The notes: generated by a model not told the origin, from the letters alone. A stretch of 64,000 nucleotides of DNA from Pseudobutyrivibrio sp. MD2005 (GCF_000621865.1 NZ_JHXE01000015.1:78429-142428), one strand, 5' to 3'. Shown: positions 27,271 to 36,732, counted from the first letter of the stretch. Numbers and translations: made by a program.

Positions 27271-29031
27271 ATGAAAGAAATTCTTCAGCTTATTAAGGAT
27301 GTTGTAGTAGATGGCTTTAAGTCTGCTGGTTACGACGAGAAATACGGAATGGTTACTTTATCAAACCGTCCAGATTTATGTCAGTTCCAGTGTAATGGAG
27401 CAATGGCTGCAGCAAAAGAATATAAGAAAGCACCTATAGCTATCGCAAACGAAGTTGTAGAAAAGCTTGCAGATAATTCAATGTTTTCTAAATGCGAGGC
27501 ATGTCCTCCAGGATTCATTAATATAAATCTTTCAGATGAGTTTATAGCTGATTTTGTTTCTAAGATGGCAGAAGATAGCGAGAGATTTGGAGTAGAAAAA
27601 GTAGCAACACCTAAGAAGGTCATGATTGATTACGGCGGACCTAATGTTGCAAAACCACTTCATGTTGGACATCTTCGCTCAGCTATTATCGGAGAGTCAA
27701 TCAAGCGTACTGCCAGATTTATGGGAGACGAGGTTATCGGTGATGTGCATCTTGGAGACTGGGGTCTTCAGATGGGACTTATCATTACAGAGCTTAAGCT
27801 CAGAAAGCCAGAGCTTTGCTATTTTGATGAGGCTTTTGATGGTGAGTATCCTGCAGAGCCACCATTTACAATTTCAGAGCTAGAGGAGATTTATCCTTGT
27901 GCTTCTGGAAAGTCAAAGGAAGATCCAGCCTATAAGGAAGCAGCCATGACTGCTACATATGAGCTTCAGCACGGAAGAAAAGGCTATCAGGCACTTCTTT
28001 CACACATTCTTAATGTTTCAGTTAATGATCTTAAGAGAAACTACGAGAAGCTTGATGTTACATTTGATTTATGGAAGGGCGAAAGCGATGCTCAGCCTTA
28101 CATCCCTGATATGGTTCAGAAGATGAAGGATGATGGCTTTGCTTATATCTCTGAGGGAGCTCTTGTTGTAGACGTTAAGGAGGAGACAGATACAAAAGAA
28201 GTTCCTCCATGTATGATTCTTAAGTCTGATGGTGCTTCACTTTACAACACTACAGATCTTGCTACACTTGTATGGCGTATGAAGGATTACAATCCAGATT
28301 CAGTTATCTATGTAGTTGATAAGCGCCAGGAGCTTTACTTTACACAGGTATTCCGCTGTGCTAAAAAGACAGGTATCGTTCCAGCAGATAAGAACCTTTA
28401 CTTCGTTGGTTTCGGTACAATGAATGGCAAGGATGGCAAGCCATTTAAGACACGTCAGGGTGGCGTTATGCGTCTTGAGTACCTTCTACAGGAAGTAGAA
28501 GAAAAGATGCTTGAGAAGATTAAAGAGAATGGTACAATGAATGATGAGGAGGCTGAAAAGACAGCTCAGGTAGTTGGATTATCAGCAATCAAATATGGAG
28601 ACCTTTCAAATCAGGCTTCTAAGGATTACATTTTTGATATAGACAGATTTACTTCAGCAGAAGGAAACACAGGTCCATATATCCTCTATACAATTGTTAG
28701 ATGTAAGTCAATTCTCGCTAAGGCAGGTGAGGTAAGCCTTAATGGGGCTATCCTTCCAGCACATTCTGAGTCAGAGAGAGCTTTACAGCTTGAGCTTACT
28801 AAGTTTATGGCAGCACTTACTTCAGCATATGAAGATATGGCACCACACAAGATTTGCGCATACATTTATGATTTGGCAAATGCATTTAACAAGTTCTATC
28901 ACGATACTAAGATACTTGCAGAAGAGGACGAGGCTGTTAAGGCCAGCTATCTAAAGCTCTTATGGCTTACACGTAGCGTTCTTGAAAAGTCTATCGATCT
29001 TCTTGGTTTTAAGGCACCGGAGCGTATGTAA
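27271..29031 (+). CDS. argS: Arginine-tRNA ligase
   Basis: Class I aminoacyl-tRNA synthetase, 586 residues. An N-terminal Add-1 domain (~1-105) is followed by the HIGH-type motif as 'AKPLHVGHLRSAIIGE' (~126-141), the catalytic Rossmann domain with 'FGTMNGKDGKPFKTRQGG' in place of KMSK as usual in ArgRS, and the DALR anticodon-binding domain (~470-586). AAGGAGG precedes the ATG. Its stop overlaps the start of the methyltransferase gene (TAATG). Confidence 0.97.
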   Translation: MKEILQLIKDVVVDGFKSAGYDEKYGMVTLSNRPDLCQFQCNGAMAAAKEYKKAPIAIANEVVEKLADNSMFSKCEACPPGFININLSDEFIADFVSKMAEDSERFGVEKVATPKKVMIDYGGPNVAKPLHVGHLRSAIIGESIKRTARFMGDEVIGDVHLGDWGLQMGLIITELKLRKPELCYFDEAFDGEYPAEPPFTISELEEIYPCASGKSKEDPAYKEAAMTATYELQHGRKGYQALLSHILNVSVNDLKRNYEKLDVTFDLWKGESDAQPYIPDMVQKMKDDGFAYISEGALVVDVKEETDTKEVPPCMILKSDGASLYNTTDLATLVWRMKDYNPDSVIYVVDKRQELYFTQVFRCAKKTGIVPADKNLYFVGFGTMNGKDGKPFKTRQGGVMRLEYLLQEVEEKMLEKIKENGTMNDEEAEKTAQVVGLSAIKYGDLSNQASKDYIFDIDRFTSAEGNTGPYILYTIVRCKSILAKAGEVSLNGAILPAHSESERALQLELTKFMAALTSAYEDMAPHKICAYIYDLANAFNKFYHDTKILAEEDEAVKASYLKLLWLTRSVLEKSIDLLGFKAPERM

Positions 29032-30353
29032 TGGGTGATAATACTTTTTTACCAATTGATTTTATTAATCGCATGGAGCAGGACTTGGGTCCTGACTTCC
29101 ATGCGTTTTTGCGTTCATATGATGAAAATAAAATATCGGCTTTACGAATTAATCCTGTAAAGGCCAAGGAAAGCACGGTGGATGATATTTCCGATATGGT
29201 GACAACACCTGTGCCATGGAGCAAAAATGGATTTTACTACGATGATGAAACATCGCGTCCAGGCATTCATCCTTATCATGCCGCTGGTGTTTATTATATT
29301 CAGGATGCATCAGCTCAGTTGCCAGTGGAAATGCTTGCACCGCAGCCAGGAGATGTATGTCTTGATTTGTGTGCAGCACCAGGAGGTAAGTCTACTCAGA
29401 TTGCAGGATATCTTATGGGCCAGGGCTTGCTTATTTCTAATGAGCCAATGAAAAACAGAGCTAAGATATTATCTGAAAATGTGGAAAGACTTGGCATTAG
29501 AAATTGTATTGTTATAAGCGAATACCCTGATAAGCTAGCTGAAAGCTTCCCAGAGTGCTTTGATAGAATTATGGTGGATGCACCTTGCTCTGGAGAGGGC
29601 ATGTTTAGAAAAAATCATGAGGCATGCAATGAGTGGTCCTTAGAATCTGTTGAGATGTGCGCTGCTAGACAGGCAGAAATCCTTGATAGAGCTTATGAGA
29701 TGTTGGTGCCAGGTGGCAGAATGTGTTATAGCACATGCACCTTTGCTCGATTAGAAGATGAGGAAGCCGTTGCAGCATTTATAGAACGCCATCCAGACAT
29801 GAAGGTGATTGAGGAGCGTAGATTATGGCCGCATGAGGTCAAAGGCGAAGGACACTATGCTTGTCTTTTAGAAAAGGCAGCTGGAGAAAAATCTGAGCCA
29901 AACTACTACAATATAAAAAAGCCTAGTGATAAAATGTTAGTGGATTATTATTCATTTATTAAAGATACATTTAATGATTCTAAGGAATGGAAAAATAATC
30001 TTATTGTTATCAATGACTTGCTTTACAGGTTGCCTGAAAACAGCCTTGATTTTTCTGGTTTACACGTGCTTAGAGGCGGATTGTTCCTTGGTACTCTTAA
30101 GAAAAATCGTTTCGAACCAAGCCATGCATTAGCACTTGCTCTTTCTAGTGGCGAAGTGAAAAATCACGTTGATTTTTCAAAGGATAGTGAAGAGATTAAA
30201 AACTATCTTTTGGGGCAGTCACTTAGAATAGATGGCGTAAGTGATGGATGGACATTGATCACTGTAGATGGTTATTCTATCGGCTGGGGTAAGGCTGTAA
30301 AAGGTCAAATAAAAAATCATTATCCGAAGGGATTGAGAAGATATGATACATAA
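29031..30353 (+). CDS. rsmF: rRNA (cytosine-C5-)methyltransferase, RsmF/NOL1-Nop2-Sun family
   Basis: A 440-residue RNA m5C methyltransferase. SAM motif I is 'DLCAAPGGKSTQIAGYL' (~109-125). Motif IV is 'MVDAPCSGEGMFRK' and motif VI 'YSTCTFARLEDE', giving the two catalytic cysteines. The C-terminal ~150 residues match the extra PUA-like region of RsmF/YebU-type enzymes. The target is probably 16S rRNA, but the exact base cannot be read from sequence. It is coupled by overlap to argS before and to the YitT gene after. Confidence 0.9.
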   Translation: MGDNTFLPIDFINRMEQDLGPDFHAFLRSYDENKISALRINPVKAKESTVDDISDMVTTPVPWSKNGFYYDDETSRPGIHPYHAAGVYYIQDASAQLPVEMLAPQPGDVCLDLCAAPGGKSTQIAGYLMGQGLLISNEPMKNRAKILSENVERLGIRNCIVISEYPDKLAESFPECFDRIMVDAPCSGEGMFRKNHEACNEWSLESVEMCAARQAEILDRAYEMLVPGGRMCYSTCTFARLEDEEAVAAFIERHPDMKVIEERRLWPHEVKGEGHYACLLEKAAGEKSEPNYYNIKKPSDKMLVDYYSFIKDTFNDSKEWKNNLIVINDLLYRLPENSLDFSGLHVLRGGLFLGTLKKNRFEPSHALALALSSGEVKNHVDFSKDSEEIKNYLLGQSLRIDGVSDGWTLITVDGYSIGWGKAVKGQIKNHYPKGLRRYDT

Positions 30354-31209
30354 AATATATATGCATAAGCAGGACATATATGAATACATCATGTTTACCA
30401 TTGCATCTGCAATTATGGTAATCGGCATATATTATTTTAAATTTCCAAACCACTTTTCATTTGGTGGAGTAAGTGGTATTTCTATTGTTTTGGCTAGGCT
30501 TATACCATATACACCTAGTTATATAAATTTAATCATAAATATTATACTTTTGATTCTGGGATTCGTTGTTTTTGGCAAATCTTTTGGAGTCAAAACGACA
30601 TATATTACTCTTTTAGTATCATTTGGGCCAAGCATCTTAGAACGAATTCGCCCTATGGACGGCCCACTTACAACGCAGCCAGTGCTGGAGCTCATGTTTG
30701 CGATTGTATTGCCTGCATTTGCATCTGCAGTATTCTTCAATCTGGGAGCTTCAAGTGGTGGAACAGATATTGTTGCAATGATACTTAAGAAGTACACCAA
30801 AGTAGATATAGGTACAGCACTATTCTTTTCAGATGTAATGATTGTAATAATGGCATGCATTGTGTTTAATGCTGAGACAGGTTTGTTTTCACTGGTTGGC
30901 CTTTTGGCAAAGTCGCTTGTAGTTGATGAGACTATTGAAAACATCAACCTGGCTAAATACTTTACAATCATATGTAACGACCCGGATCCAATAGTGGATT
31001 TTATTACAAAGGATTTGGGAAAGGGCGCAACAGTATATAAAGCAGAAGGCGCATATGGACATAAGGAGAAGACTATCATTCTCACAATTCTTAAAAGACA
31101 GCAGGCTGTGGAGCTTAAGACTTATATCAGAAAAAATCATCCAGGTGCATTTATTGCAATTACTAATAGCAGCGAAATTATAGGTAAGGGATTTAGAGGA
31201 TACAACTAA
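30343..31209 (+). CDS. YitT-family membrane protein (DUF2179 domain)
   Basis: A 288-residue protein with five or six membrane helices (~15-205) containing 'FSFGGVSGISIVLARL' and 'NLGASSGGTDIVAMIL', typical of the YitT family. A cytoplasmic DUF2179 ferredoxin-like domain follows (~220-288, 'GAYGHKEKTIILTILKRQQ'). The molecular role is undetermined for the family. It overlaps the preceding gene by 11 nt and the following GTPase gene by one base, so it belongs to the argS unit. Confidence 0.88.
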   Translation: MIHKIYMHKQDIYEYIMFTIASAIMVIGIYYFKFPNHFSFGGVSGISIVLARLIPYTPSYINLIINIILLILGFVVFGKSFGVKTTYITLLVSFGPSILERIRPMDGPLTTQPVLELMFAIVLPAFASAVFFNLGASSGGTDIVAMILKKYTKVDIGTALFFSDVMIVIMACIVFNAETGLFSLVGLLAKSLVVDETIENINLAKYFTIICNDPDPIVDFITKDLGKGATVYKAEGAYGHKEKTIILTILKRQQAVELKTYIRKNHPGAFIAITNSSEIIGKGFRGYN

Positions 31210-33779
31210 TGAATATGTCATGGGGAATACTGGCACACGTAGATGCCGGTAAGACTACATTATCAGAAGCAATTTTATATAACGCTGGAGTTTTGGCGGA
31301 CCTTGGTCGAGTAGACAAGGGGTCCGCCTTTTTGGATACAGATTCACAGGAAAAGGATAGAGGAATTACTATCTTTTCAAAGCCTGCAGTATTTGATTAC
31401 GAAGGGCAGAAACTTACACTTTTAGATACTCCTGGACATGTAGATTTTGCAATGGAAACAGAGCGCGCAATATGGGCTCTAGATTTTGCAATCCTTTTAA
31501 TCAGTGGAACAGATGGAGTGCAGGCTCATACAAAGACCTTATTCTCCCTTTTGAAAAAGAATAAGGTGCCAACAATCATATTTGTAAACAAGGCGGATAT
31601 GGAGGGCTTTTCTCAGGACGGAATTATTAGCAATCTTAAGGAAAAGCTTTCTACATCATGTCACTCACATTCCAATTATGAAGACATTGCAATGGAAAAT
31701 GAAGATGCAATGGAGGAGTATTTGGAGACAGATACTCTCACAGAGTATCGTATATACGATATGGTTACAGCAGGGGAATTATATCCTGTGTTCATAGGCT
31801 CAGCATTAAAGAATGATGGTGTGGATAATCTGCTTACATTTATTAAGGGTATCAGCGAATATCACGCTAATAAGACGGCATCATTAGAAGGACTGGAATT
31901 TGGTGCAAAGATATACAAGATAGAAAGCCTTGGCAAAGATACCCGCCTTACATTTGCCAAGATTTCTTCAGGAAGTATTAAGGTAAAAGACACTCTTTCT
32001 AATGGAGAAAAGATAGATCAAATCAGAATATATTCTGGTGCAAAATATACTCAGGTAGATGAAGCAAAGGCTGGAGATGTGGTGGCATTCGTAGGCCCCA
32101 AAACAACTTTTGCAGGTCAGGGATTAGGTTGCGTAGATAATCGCCCAGAGCTTAGCATCACACCAGTATTAAAATACAAGCTAGAAATTCTTGATGAAAC
32201 AGTACCAAGACTTGCATATCCTAAACTGCTTGCCTTAAATGAGGAAGATTCATCATTAAATGTAACATGGAATGAATCGCTTGAAGAAATAACTTTCAAT
32301 CTTATGGGAGAGGTACAGACGGAAATTCTCCTCAATAGAATTGAAAATGAACTTGGCATAAAAGCTGAATTTAAAGAAGCCGGTGTACTTTACAAGGAGA
32401 CTATAAATGAAGCTGTAGAGGGAGTAGGCCACTTTGAGCCTCTCAGACATTATGCTGAAGCACACATACTGATGGAGCCGCTTGATACAGGAAGTGGAAT
32501 AGAAGTGCAGCAGAAAGTGTCCACAGATGAACTAGCACTAAATTGGCAGCGACTTATAACTACACATATTTTAGAGAAGGAACACATAGGCACTGCAATA
32601 GGAGCGCCTATAACAGATATTAGATTTACTATTGTAGGAGGAAGAGCCCATGTAAAACATACTGAAGGTGGCGATTTTAGAGAAGCCACCTATAGGGCTA
32701 TACGTCAGGGCTTAATGGAGGCAGGCACTACAATTCTTGAACCATACTATGACTATGAAATTACTGTACCTTCAGAGCAAATCGGAAGAGTAATGACAGA
32801 CATTGAAAATATGGGAGGTAGTTTTGAAGCGCCAATGGATTCAAATGGAGAATCCATAATCACTGGCACAGCGCCAGCAGCCCAGATAAGAAACTACCAG
32901 GCATCTATCGTAACCTTTACAAAAGGGATGGGACATATATCATTGAGCAACGCTCACTACGATAAATGCAAGAATCCAGAAGCTGTAATAGCTGAGTATG
33001 AATACAATCCGGAGGCAGACATAGACAACTCGCCAGATTCAGTATTCTGTTCACATGGAGCAGGAGTCATTGTCCCATGGTATGAAGTGAAAGAAAAATG
33101 TCATGTGCCCTGCATTGAAAGTCGTATAAGCGATAATGAGATTGATGACACACCAATTAATTCCAAGCGAATGAACCACGGTGTAGATGAATGGCTCGAC
33201 CCAGATGAAATTGACAATATCCTTAGACAAGCCACACACAGTAATCATGGAAAGAATCCTAAAAAAGGATGGCACTATGGTGAATCATCCAGACCTAGAA
33301 GAGTCGATTCGGACTATGTGTATCAGGCTCCAAAAGAAATAAAAGCTAAACAGAAATATCTTCTTGTAGATGGCTACAACTTGATCTACGCATGGCCAGA
33401 ATTAAAAGAAGTTTTAGACGTAAATTTAGATGGAGCACGAGGCAAGCTTCTCGACATCCTCAGCAATTACAAAGCCATGACAGACTACGAAGTAATAGCC
33501 GTATTCGATGCCTACAGAGTGAAAAATTCCGAACAAAGAGCTTCTGACTATCTAAATATTCATCAGGTATTTACTGCCGAAGCTCAAACAGCCGACGCAT
33601 ATATTGAGCGCTTTACTCACGAACACGGCAAAAAATATGACATCACCGTAGTCACCTCCGACTACCTTGAACAAATAATCATACGCGGTGCAGGCGCTAA
33701 GCTCATATCATCTCGTGAATTTATCCAGGAAGTGGCCCGCAGGGCCGAATCCCTCCGCGAGGAATACGGAATACAATAG
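31209..33779 (+). CDS. TetM-like ribosomal GTPase fused to a YacP/Rae1-type NYN nuclease
   Basis: An 856-residue two-part protein. Residues ~1-640 are an EF-G paralogue of the tetracycline ribosomal-protection type: G1 'HVDAGKTT', G2 'DRGIT', G3 'DTPGHVDF', G4 'NKAD', then domains II-V. A polar linker (~640-715) leads to an NYN/PIN domain (716-856) with 'LLVDGYNLIYAW', 'VIAVFDAY', 'AEAQTADAYIE' and 'VVTSDYLEQ', the acidic pattern of YacP (Rae1). In Bacillus, Rae1 cuts mRNA in the ribosomal A site. A GTPase that docks at the A site joined to such a nuclease suggests ribosome-targeted mRNA cleavage; this is inference. Resistance alone is possible. Confidence 0.9.
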   Translation: MNMSWGILAHVDAGKTTLSEAILYNAGVLADLGRVDKGSAFLDTDSQEKDRGITIFSKPAVFDYEGQKLTLLDTPGHVDFAMETERAIWALDFAILLISGTDGVQAHTKTLFSLLKKNKVPTIIFVNKADMEGFSQDGIISNLKEKLSTSCHSHSNYEDIAMENEDAMEEYLETDTLTEYRIYDMVTAGELYPVFIGSALKNDGVDNLLTFIKGISEYHANKTASLEGLEFGAKIYKIESLGKDTRLTFAKISSGSIKVKDTLSNGEKIDQIRIYSGAKYTQVDEAKAGDVVAFVGPKTTFAGQGLGCVDNRPELSITPVLKYKLEILDETVPRLAYPKLLALNEEDSSLNVTWNESLEEITFNLMGEVQTEILLNRIENELGIKAEFKEAGVLYKETINEAVEGVGHFEPLRHYAEAHILMEPLDTGSGIEVQQKVSTDELALNWQRLITTHILEKEHIGTAIGAPITDIRFTIVGGRAHVKHTEGGDFREATYRAIRQGLMEAGTTILEPYYDYEITVPSEQIGRVMTDIENMGGSFEAPMDSNGESIITGTAPAAQIRNYQASIVTFTKGMGHISLSNAHYDKCKNPEAVIAEYEYNPEADIDNSPDSVFCSHGAGVIVPWYEVKEKCHVPCIESRISDNEIDDTPINSKRMNHGVDEWLDPDEIDNILRQATHSNHGKNPKKGWHYGESSRPRRVDSDYVYQAPKEIKAKQKYLLVDGYNLIYAWPELKEVLDVNLDGARGKLLDILSNYKAMTDYEVIAVFDAYRVKNSEQRASDYLNIHQVFTAEAQTADAYIERFTHEHGKKYDITVVTSDYLEQIIIRGAGAKLISSREFIQEVARRAESLREEYGIQ

Positions 33780-33782
33780 GCG

Positions 33783-34380
33783 CTGCTCGTGTATGGCTCC
33801 TGCTGTAGGCACAGCTCCTCACCCGCCCTGGCTCCTGTGGGTGATTTCGCGAAGCATTTAGATTATCTTGGTGCCAAAATGGAGCATAAAGTGTGTGTCC
33901 TTTAATTGGTTTTGCAGTTCTGCCGTCATTGTATGTACTGACGCAGACACATGTAGATTTACAAATATAGTCACCAAACAATGCTTAGGATAATTGCGCT
34001 CATACTCCGTTCACTAAGAAAAATTACGAAGCAGATTTTGAATATATATCTATCGTGCTCCATGCGACGTCCTGTCGCTTACGCACTTACGCCGCCGTCC
34101 ATGGCGGCGTATAGCTATATATTTCAAAATCTGCTTCTATTTTTCTAAGTTCACTACAAATGTCACGCAATTATTCCTAAGATTGTATTGGTGACTGTTA
34201 TATTACGTGTGGTGTGTCTGCGTGGTACATACTATGACGGCAGAATTGCAAAGAATTTAAAGAACACACACCATAAAAATGCGACATTGGCACCTAGATA
34301 ATCTTATGCTGAAGGCGATGCCCACAGGAGCCAGGGCGGGTGAGGAGCTGTGCCTACAGCAGTACTAGTACACTGAGCAG
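33783..34380 (-). repeat. GH3: giant imperfect palindrome (~598 bp), possible large structured RNA
   Basis: Begins 4 nt after the stop of the GTPase-nuclease gene. The base has a perfect ~41-bp match (CTGCTGTAGG...CTCCTGTGGG region at ~33800-33840 with ~34321-34361). Inner blocks include a run near 33856-33877 with its complement at ~34285-34305. The apex has CGCCGCC (34091-34097) with GGCGGCG (34104-34110), and GTGC/GCGAC (34056-34069) with GTCGC/GCAC (34075-34087). Read on the minus strand it aligns with GH2 along both arms, so it lies in the opposite orientation. No gene is seen in it. Confidence 0.85.
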
Positions 34381-34515
34381 GGCTGGGAGAAAGAAAAAAG
34401 CCTCGCGGGGATAGGTTTTAACAATATATCCATAATTATTATTTATAATGCCTATATATGGTTTTATGGGAGATAATTGATTCTAAAAATCTTAATGTTT
34501 TCGGGAGACAATCTA

Positions 34516-36675
34516 ATGGATAGATATCAGTTTGGGGAAGAGGAAAGAGCTATACTTGAAAAATTAAACATACCTATGGCGATTTATCAGTTTATTGATA
34601 AGAGGGTGGTTACCCTGCTGGTTACTGATGGTATGTGTAATATTATGGGTATGAATCGCGAGGCAGTTATAACGCTTCTAGATAATGATATGTATCGTGA
34701 TACTCATCCGGATGATAAAGCTAGAGTGGCAGATGCTGCATATAAGTTTGCGTTTGGCGGGGATAGTTTTGACTGTGTTTATAGGACATTGGCGCATGCT
34801 CTTGGAGAGTATGTAATTCTGCATTCTCATGGCGAGCACTTCTTCACATCTGATGGAACGATGCTTTCAAGCACTGTTTATATGCTTGAGGGTATGGGCG
34901 AAGATGTAGAAAACTCTTTGACGGAAAAACTGGCATCTAACTTTAAGGGGATGATGACTAAAGAGAGCCTTATAAGGGATAATTTCTATGATACTCTTAC
35001 TGGCTTGCCTAATATGTCATATTTCCTTCAGCTTGCAGATGCAGGCAAGGCTGGGATAATTGAAAAAGGAAAGACACCTGGAATAATTTTCTTTGATTTG
35101 ACAGGTATGAAGTTTTTCAATGAAAAATATGGATTACGTGAAGGTGATAATCTAATTGTGGCTTTTGCCATGATCCTTAAAAAGTATTTTCCTAATGAAA
35201 ATTGTGGACGTATGGGTTCAGACCATTTTGCGGTTTATTCCAGTATGGAAGGAATCGAAGATATTCTGAATAAAATCTTCGAGGATATGAAGTTCGCAAA
35301 TGAGGGCAAGACATTGCCTGTTCATGTAGGAATTTATTCATTGGATTTTGAAGATGTGTCGGCAAGCACTGGTTGTGATAGGGCAAAGATCGTGAGCGAT
35401 AGAGAAAAGGGCGCTTATGTATCTAAGTTTGCTTATTATGATGAGAGCATTCATACAACAGCATCTCACTACGAATATGTAATTAATAATTTTGAAAAAG
35501 CTATGGAAGAGGGCTGGATACGTCCTTATTATCAGCAGATTATGCGCTCAGTCAATGGGCTTGTTTGCGATGAGGAAGCCCTTGCCAGATGGATTGATCC
35601 TGTAAAAGGTCTTATTCCACCTGATCATTTTATTTATGTGCTTGAAGATTCTAAGCTTATTCATAAGCTGGATTTGTTTATATTAGATTGCGTTCTTAGA
35701 GATTTGGAGGAAGTGGCTGAAAAGAATTTCCCTATAGTACCAGTATCTATCAATCTTTCAAAATATGATTTTGAACTATGCGATATTGTTGAGGAGATAA
35801 CGAAGAGAGTGAAGGCTTCAACTATATCTACAGAGATGATTACTATAGAAATCACTGAGAGTGTTTCCAGCCTGGATGGAGATTTCGTAGCCACTCAGAT
35901 TAGAAGGTTCCATGATGCAGGATTTAAAGTCTGGATGGATGATTTTGGAAGTGGATATTCTTCATTAAATATGCTTCAGAAATTCGATTTTGATCTGATC
36001 AAATTCGATATGAAGTTTATGCGAGAATTTAATATGTCAAAGCGCAACCATATTATTTTGCGAGAGCTTATTAATATGGCTACAAAGCTTGGCTTAGATA
36101 CAGTTGTTGAAGGTGTTGAAACAATCGAGCAGGTTAAATTTTTGCGTGAGATTGGTTGTAGTAAAATGCAGGGATATTTCTTTGCAAAGCCTATTCCTTT
36201 AGGGGAGTGGTATGCGATTTATGGTGCTAAGGTAGGCAATAAGATAGAGAACTATGAAGAGAATGAATACTATAGTGCTATTAGTAAGATAAATGTAGTA
36301 GAGCCACTTGTTAATAAAGATTACAATTGGCAATCAGATGAATTCTTTGGACAGATTCCAACTGGAATACTTGAAATCAGAGATGATGGAATTTACATCA
36401 TGAGATACAATAGGACATTCGTTGATTATGTTCTAAAAGTGGGTTATGTAGATGAGAAAGATTTAGGTAATGAACTGATTAAACAGAAGAGAATGCCTGC
36501 TCAGACATTTATGGATAAGATAAATCTGTGCACCGAGGTTAATAAATGGGAATTAATTGAAAATATGACCGAAGGCGATCTTCGTTTGAACTTGTTTGTT
36601 AGAAAATTAGGAGAGAATCCTGTTACAGGATTTAAAGCTATCGAGGTGGTTATAAGCGCGGTGCATAAGGAATGA
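34516..36675 (+). CDS. PAS-GGDEF-EAL protein, probable c-di-GMP phosphodiesterase
   Basis: A 719-residue soluble regulator. The N-terminus (~1-135) is PAS-like. The GGDEF domain (~160-310) is degenerate: the signature reads 'RMGSDHFAVY', so cyclase activity is unlikely. The EAL domain (~335-590) looks intact: 'EEALARWIDP', 'SINLSKYDF', 'ITIEITESV', 'WMDDFGSGYSSLN', 'KFDMKFM' and 'VVEGVET'. A further PAS-like region closes the protein (~610-719). GGGAGA lies 7 nt before ATG 34516; a second GGGAGA/TTG at 34477 would add 13 residues. The PilZ protein at 5796 is a possible partner signal receiver. Confidence 0.9.
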   Translation: MDRYQFGEEERAILEKLNIPMAIYQFIDKRVVTLLVTDGMCNIMGMNREAVITLLDNDMYRDTHPDDKARVADAAYKFAFGGDSFDCVYRTLAHALGEYVILHSHGEHFFTSDGTMLSSTVYMLEGMGEDVENSLTEKLASNFKGMMTKESLIRDNFYDTLTGLPNMSYFLQLADAGKAGIIEKGKTPGIIFFDLTGMKFFNEKYGLREGDNLIVAFAMILKKYFPNENCGRMGSDHFAVYSSMEGIEDILNKIFEDMKFANEGKTLPVHVGIYSLDFEDVSASTGCDRAKIVSDREKGAYVSKFAYYDESIHTTASHYEYVINNFEKAMEEGWIRPYYQQIMRSVNGLVCDEEALARWIDPVKGLIPPDHFIYVLEDSKLIHKLDLFILDCVLRDLEEVAEKNFPIVPVSINLSKYDFELCDIVEEITKRVKASTISTEMITIEITESVSSLDGDFVATQIRRFHDAGFKVWMDDFGSGYSSLNMLQKFDFDLIKFDMKFMREFNMSKRNHIILRELINMATKLGLDTVVEGVETIEQVKFLREIGCSKMQGYFFAKPIPLGEWYAIYGAKVGNKIENYEENEYYSAISKINVVEPLVNKDYNWQSDEFFGQIPTGILEIRDDGIYIMRYNRTFVDYVLKVGYVDEKDLGNELIKQKRMPAQTFMDKINLCTEVNKWELIENMTEGDLRLNLFVRKLGENPVTGFKAIEVVISAVHKE

Positions 36676-36681
36676 TGTGGT

Positions 36682-36710
36682 TTGACACAGTATATAAAAT
36701 GTGGTATTTT
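36682..36710 (+). promoter_or_regulatory. Promoter of the cobalamin gene cluster
   Basis: TTGACA (36682-36687), 17 nt, TATTTT (36705-36710), just after the EAL gene and ~20 nt before the riboswitch. Confidence 0.7.
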
Positions 36711-36732
36711 CTTAAAGAAATTTTATAATTCA

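Noticed and set aside
30519..31085. A 188-codon minus-strand frame inside the yitT gene
   Set aside because: Shadow of a strongly conserved membrane protein; no ribosome site and no homology seen.
31209..33779. A recently acquired tetracycline-resistance gene
   Set aside because: The gene has a nuclease fusion, is translationally coupled to a housekeeping operon and lacks mobile-element neighbours.
16656..34380. The giant palindromes as insertion sequences
   Set aside because: No transposase is present and the copies show no short terminal repeats with clear target duplications; a non-autonomous fold-back element remains possible and is mentioned in the findings.
16656..34380. The giant palindromes as a CRISPR array or other spaced repeat
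   Set aside because: They are single long inverted repeats, not short direct repeats with unique spacers, and no cas gene is present in the window.
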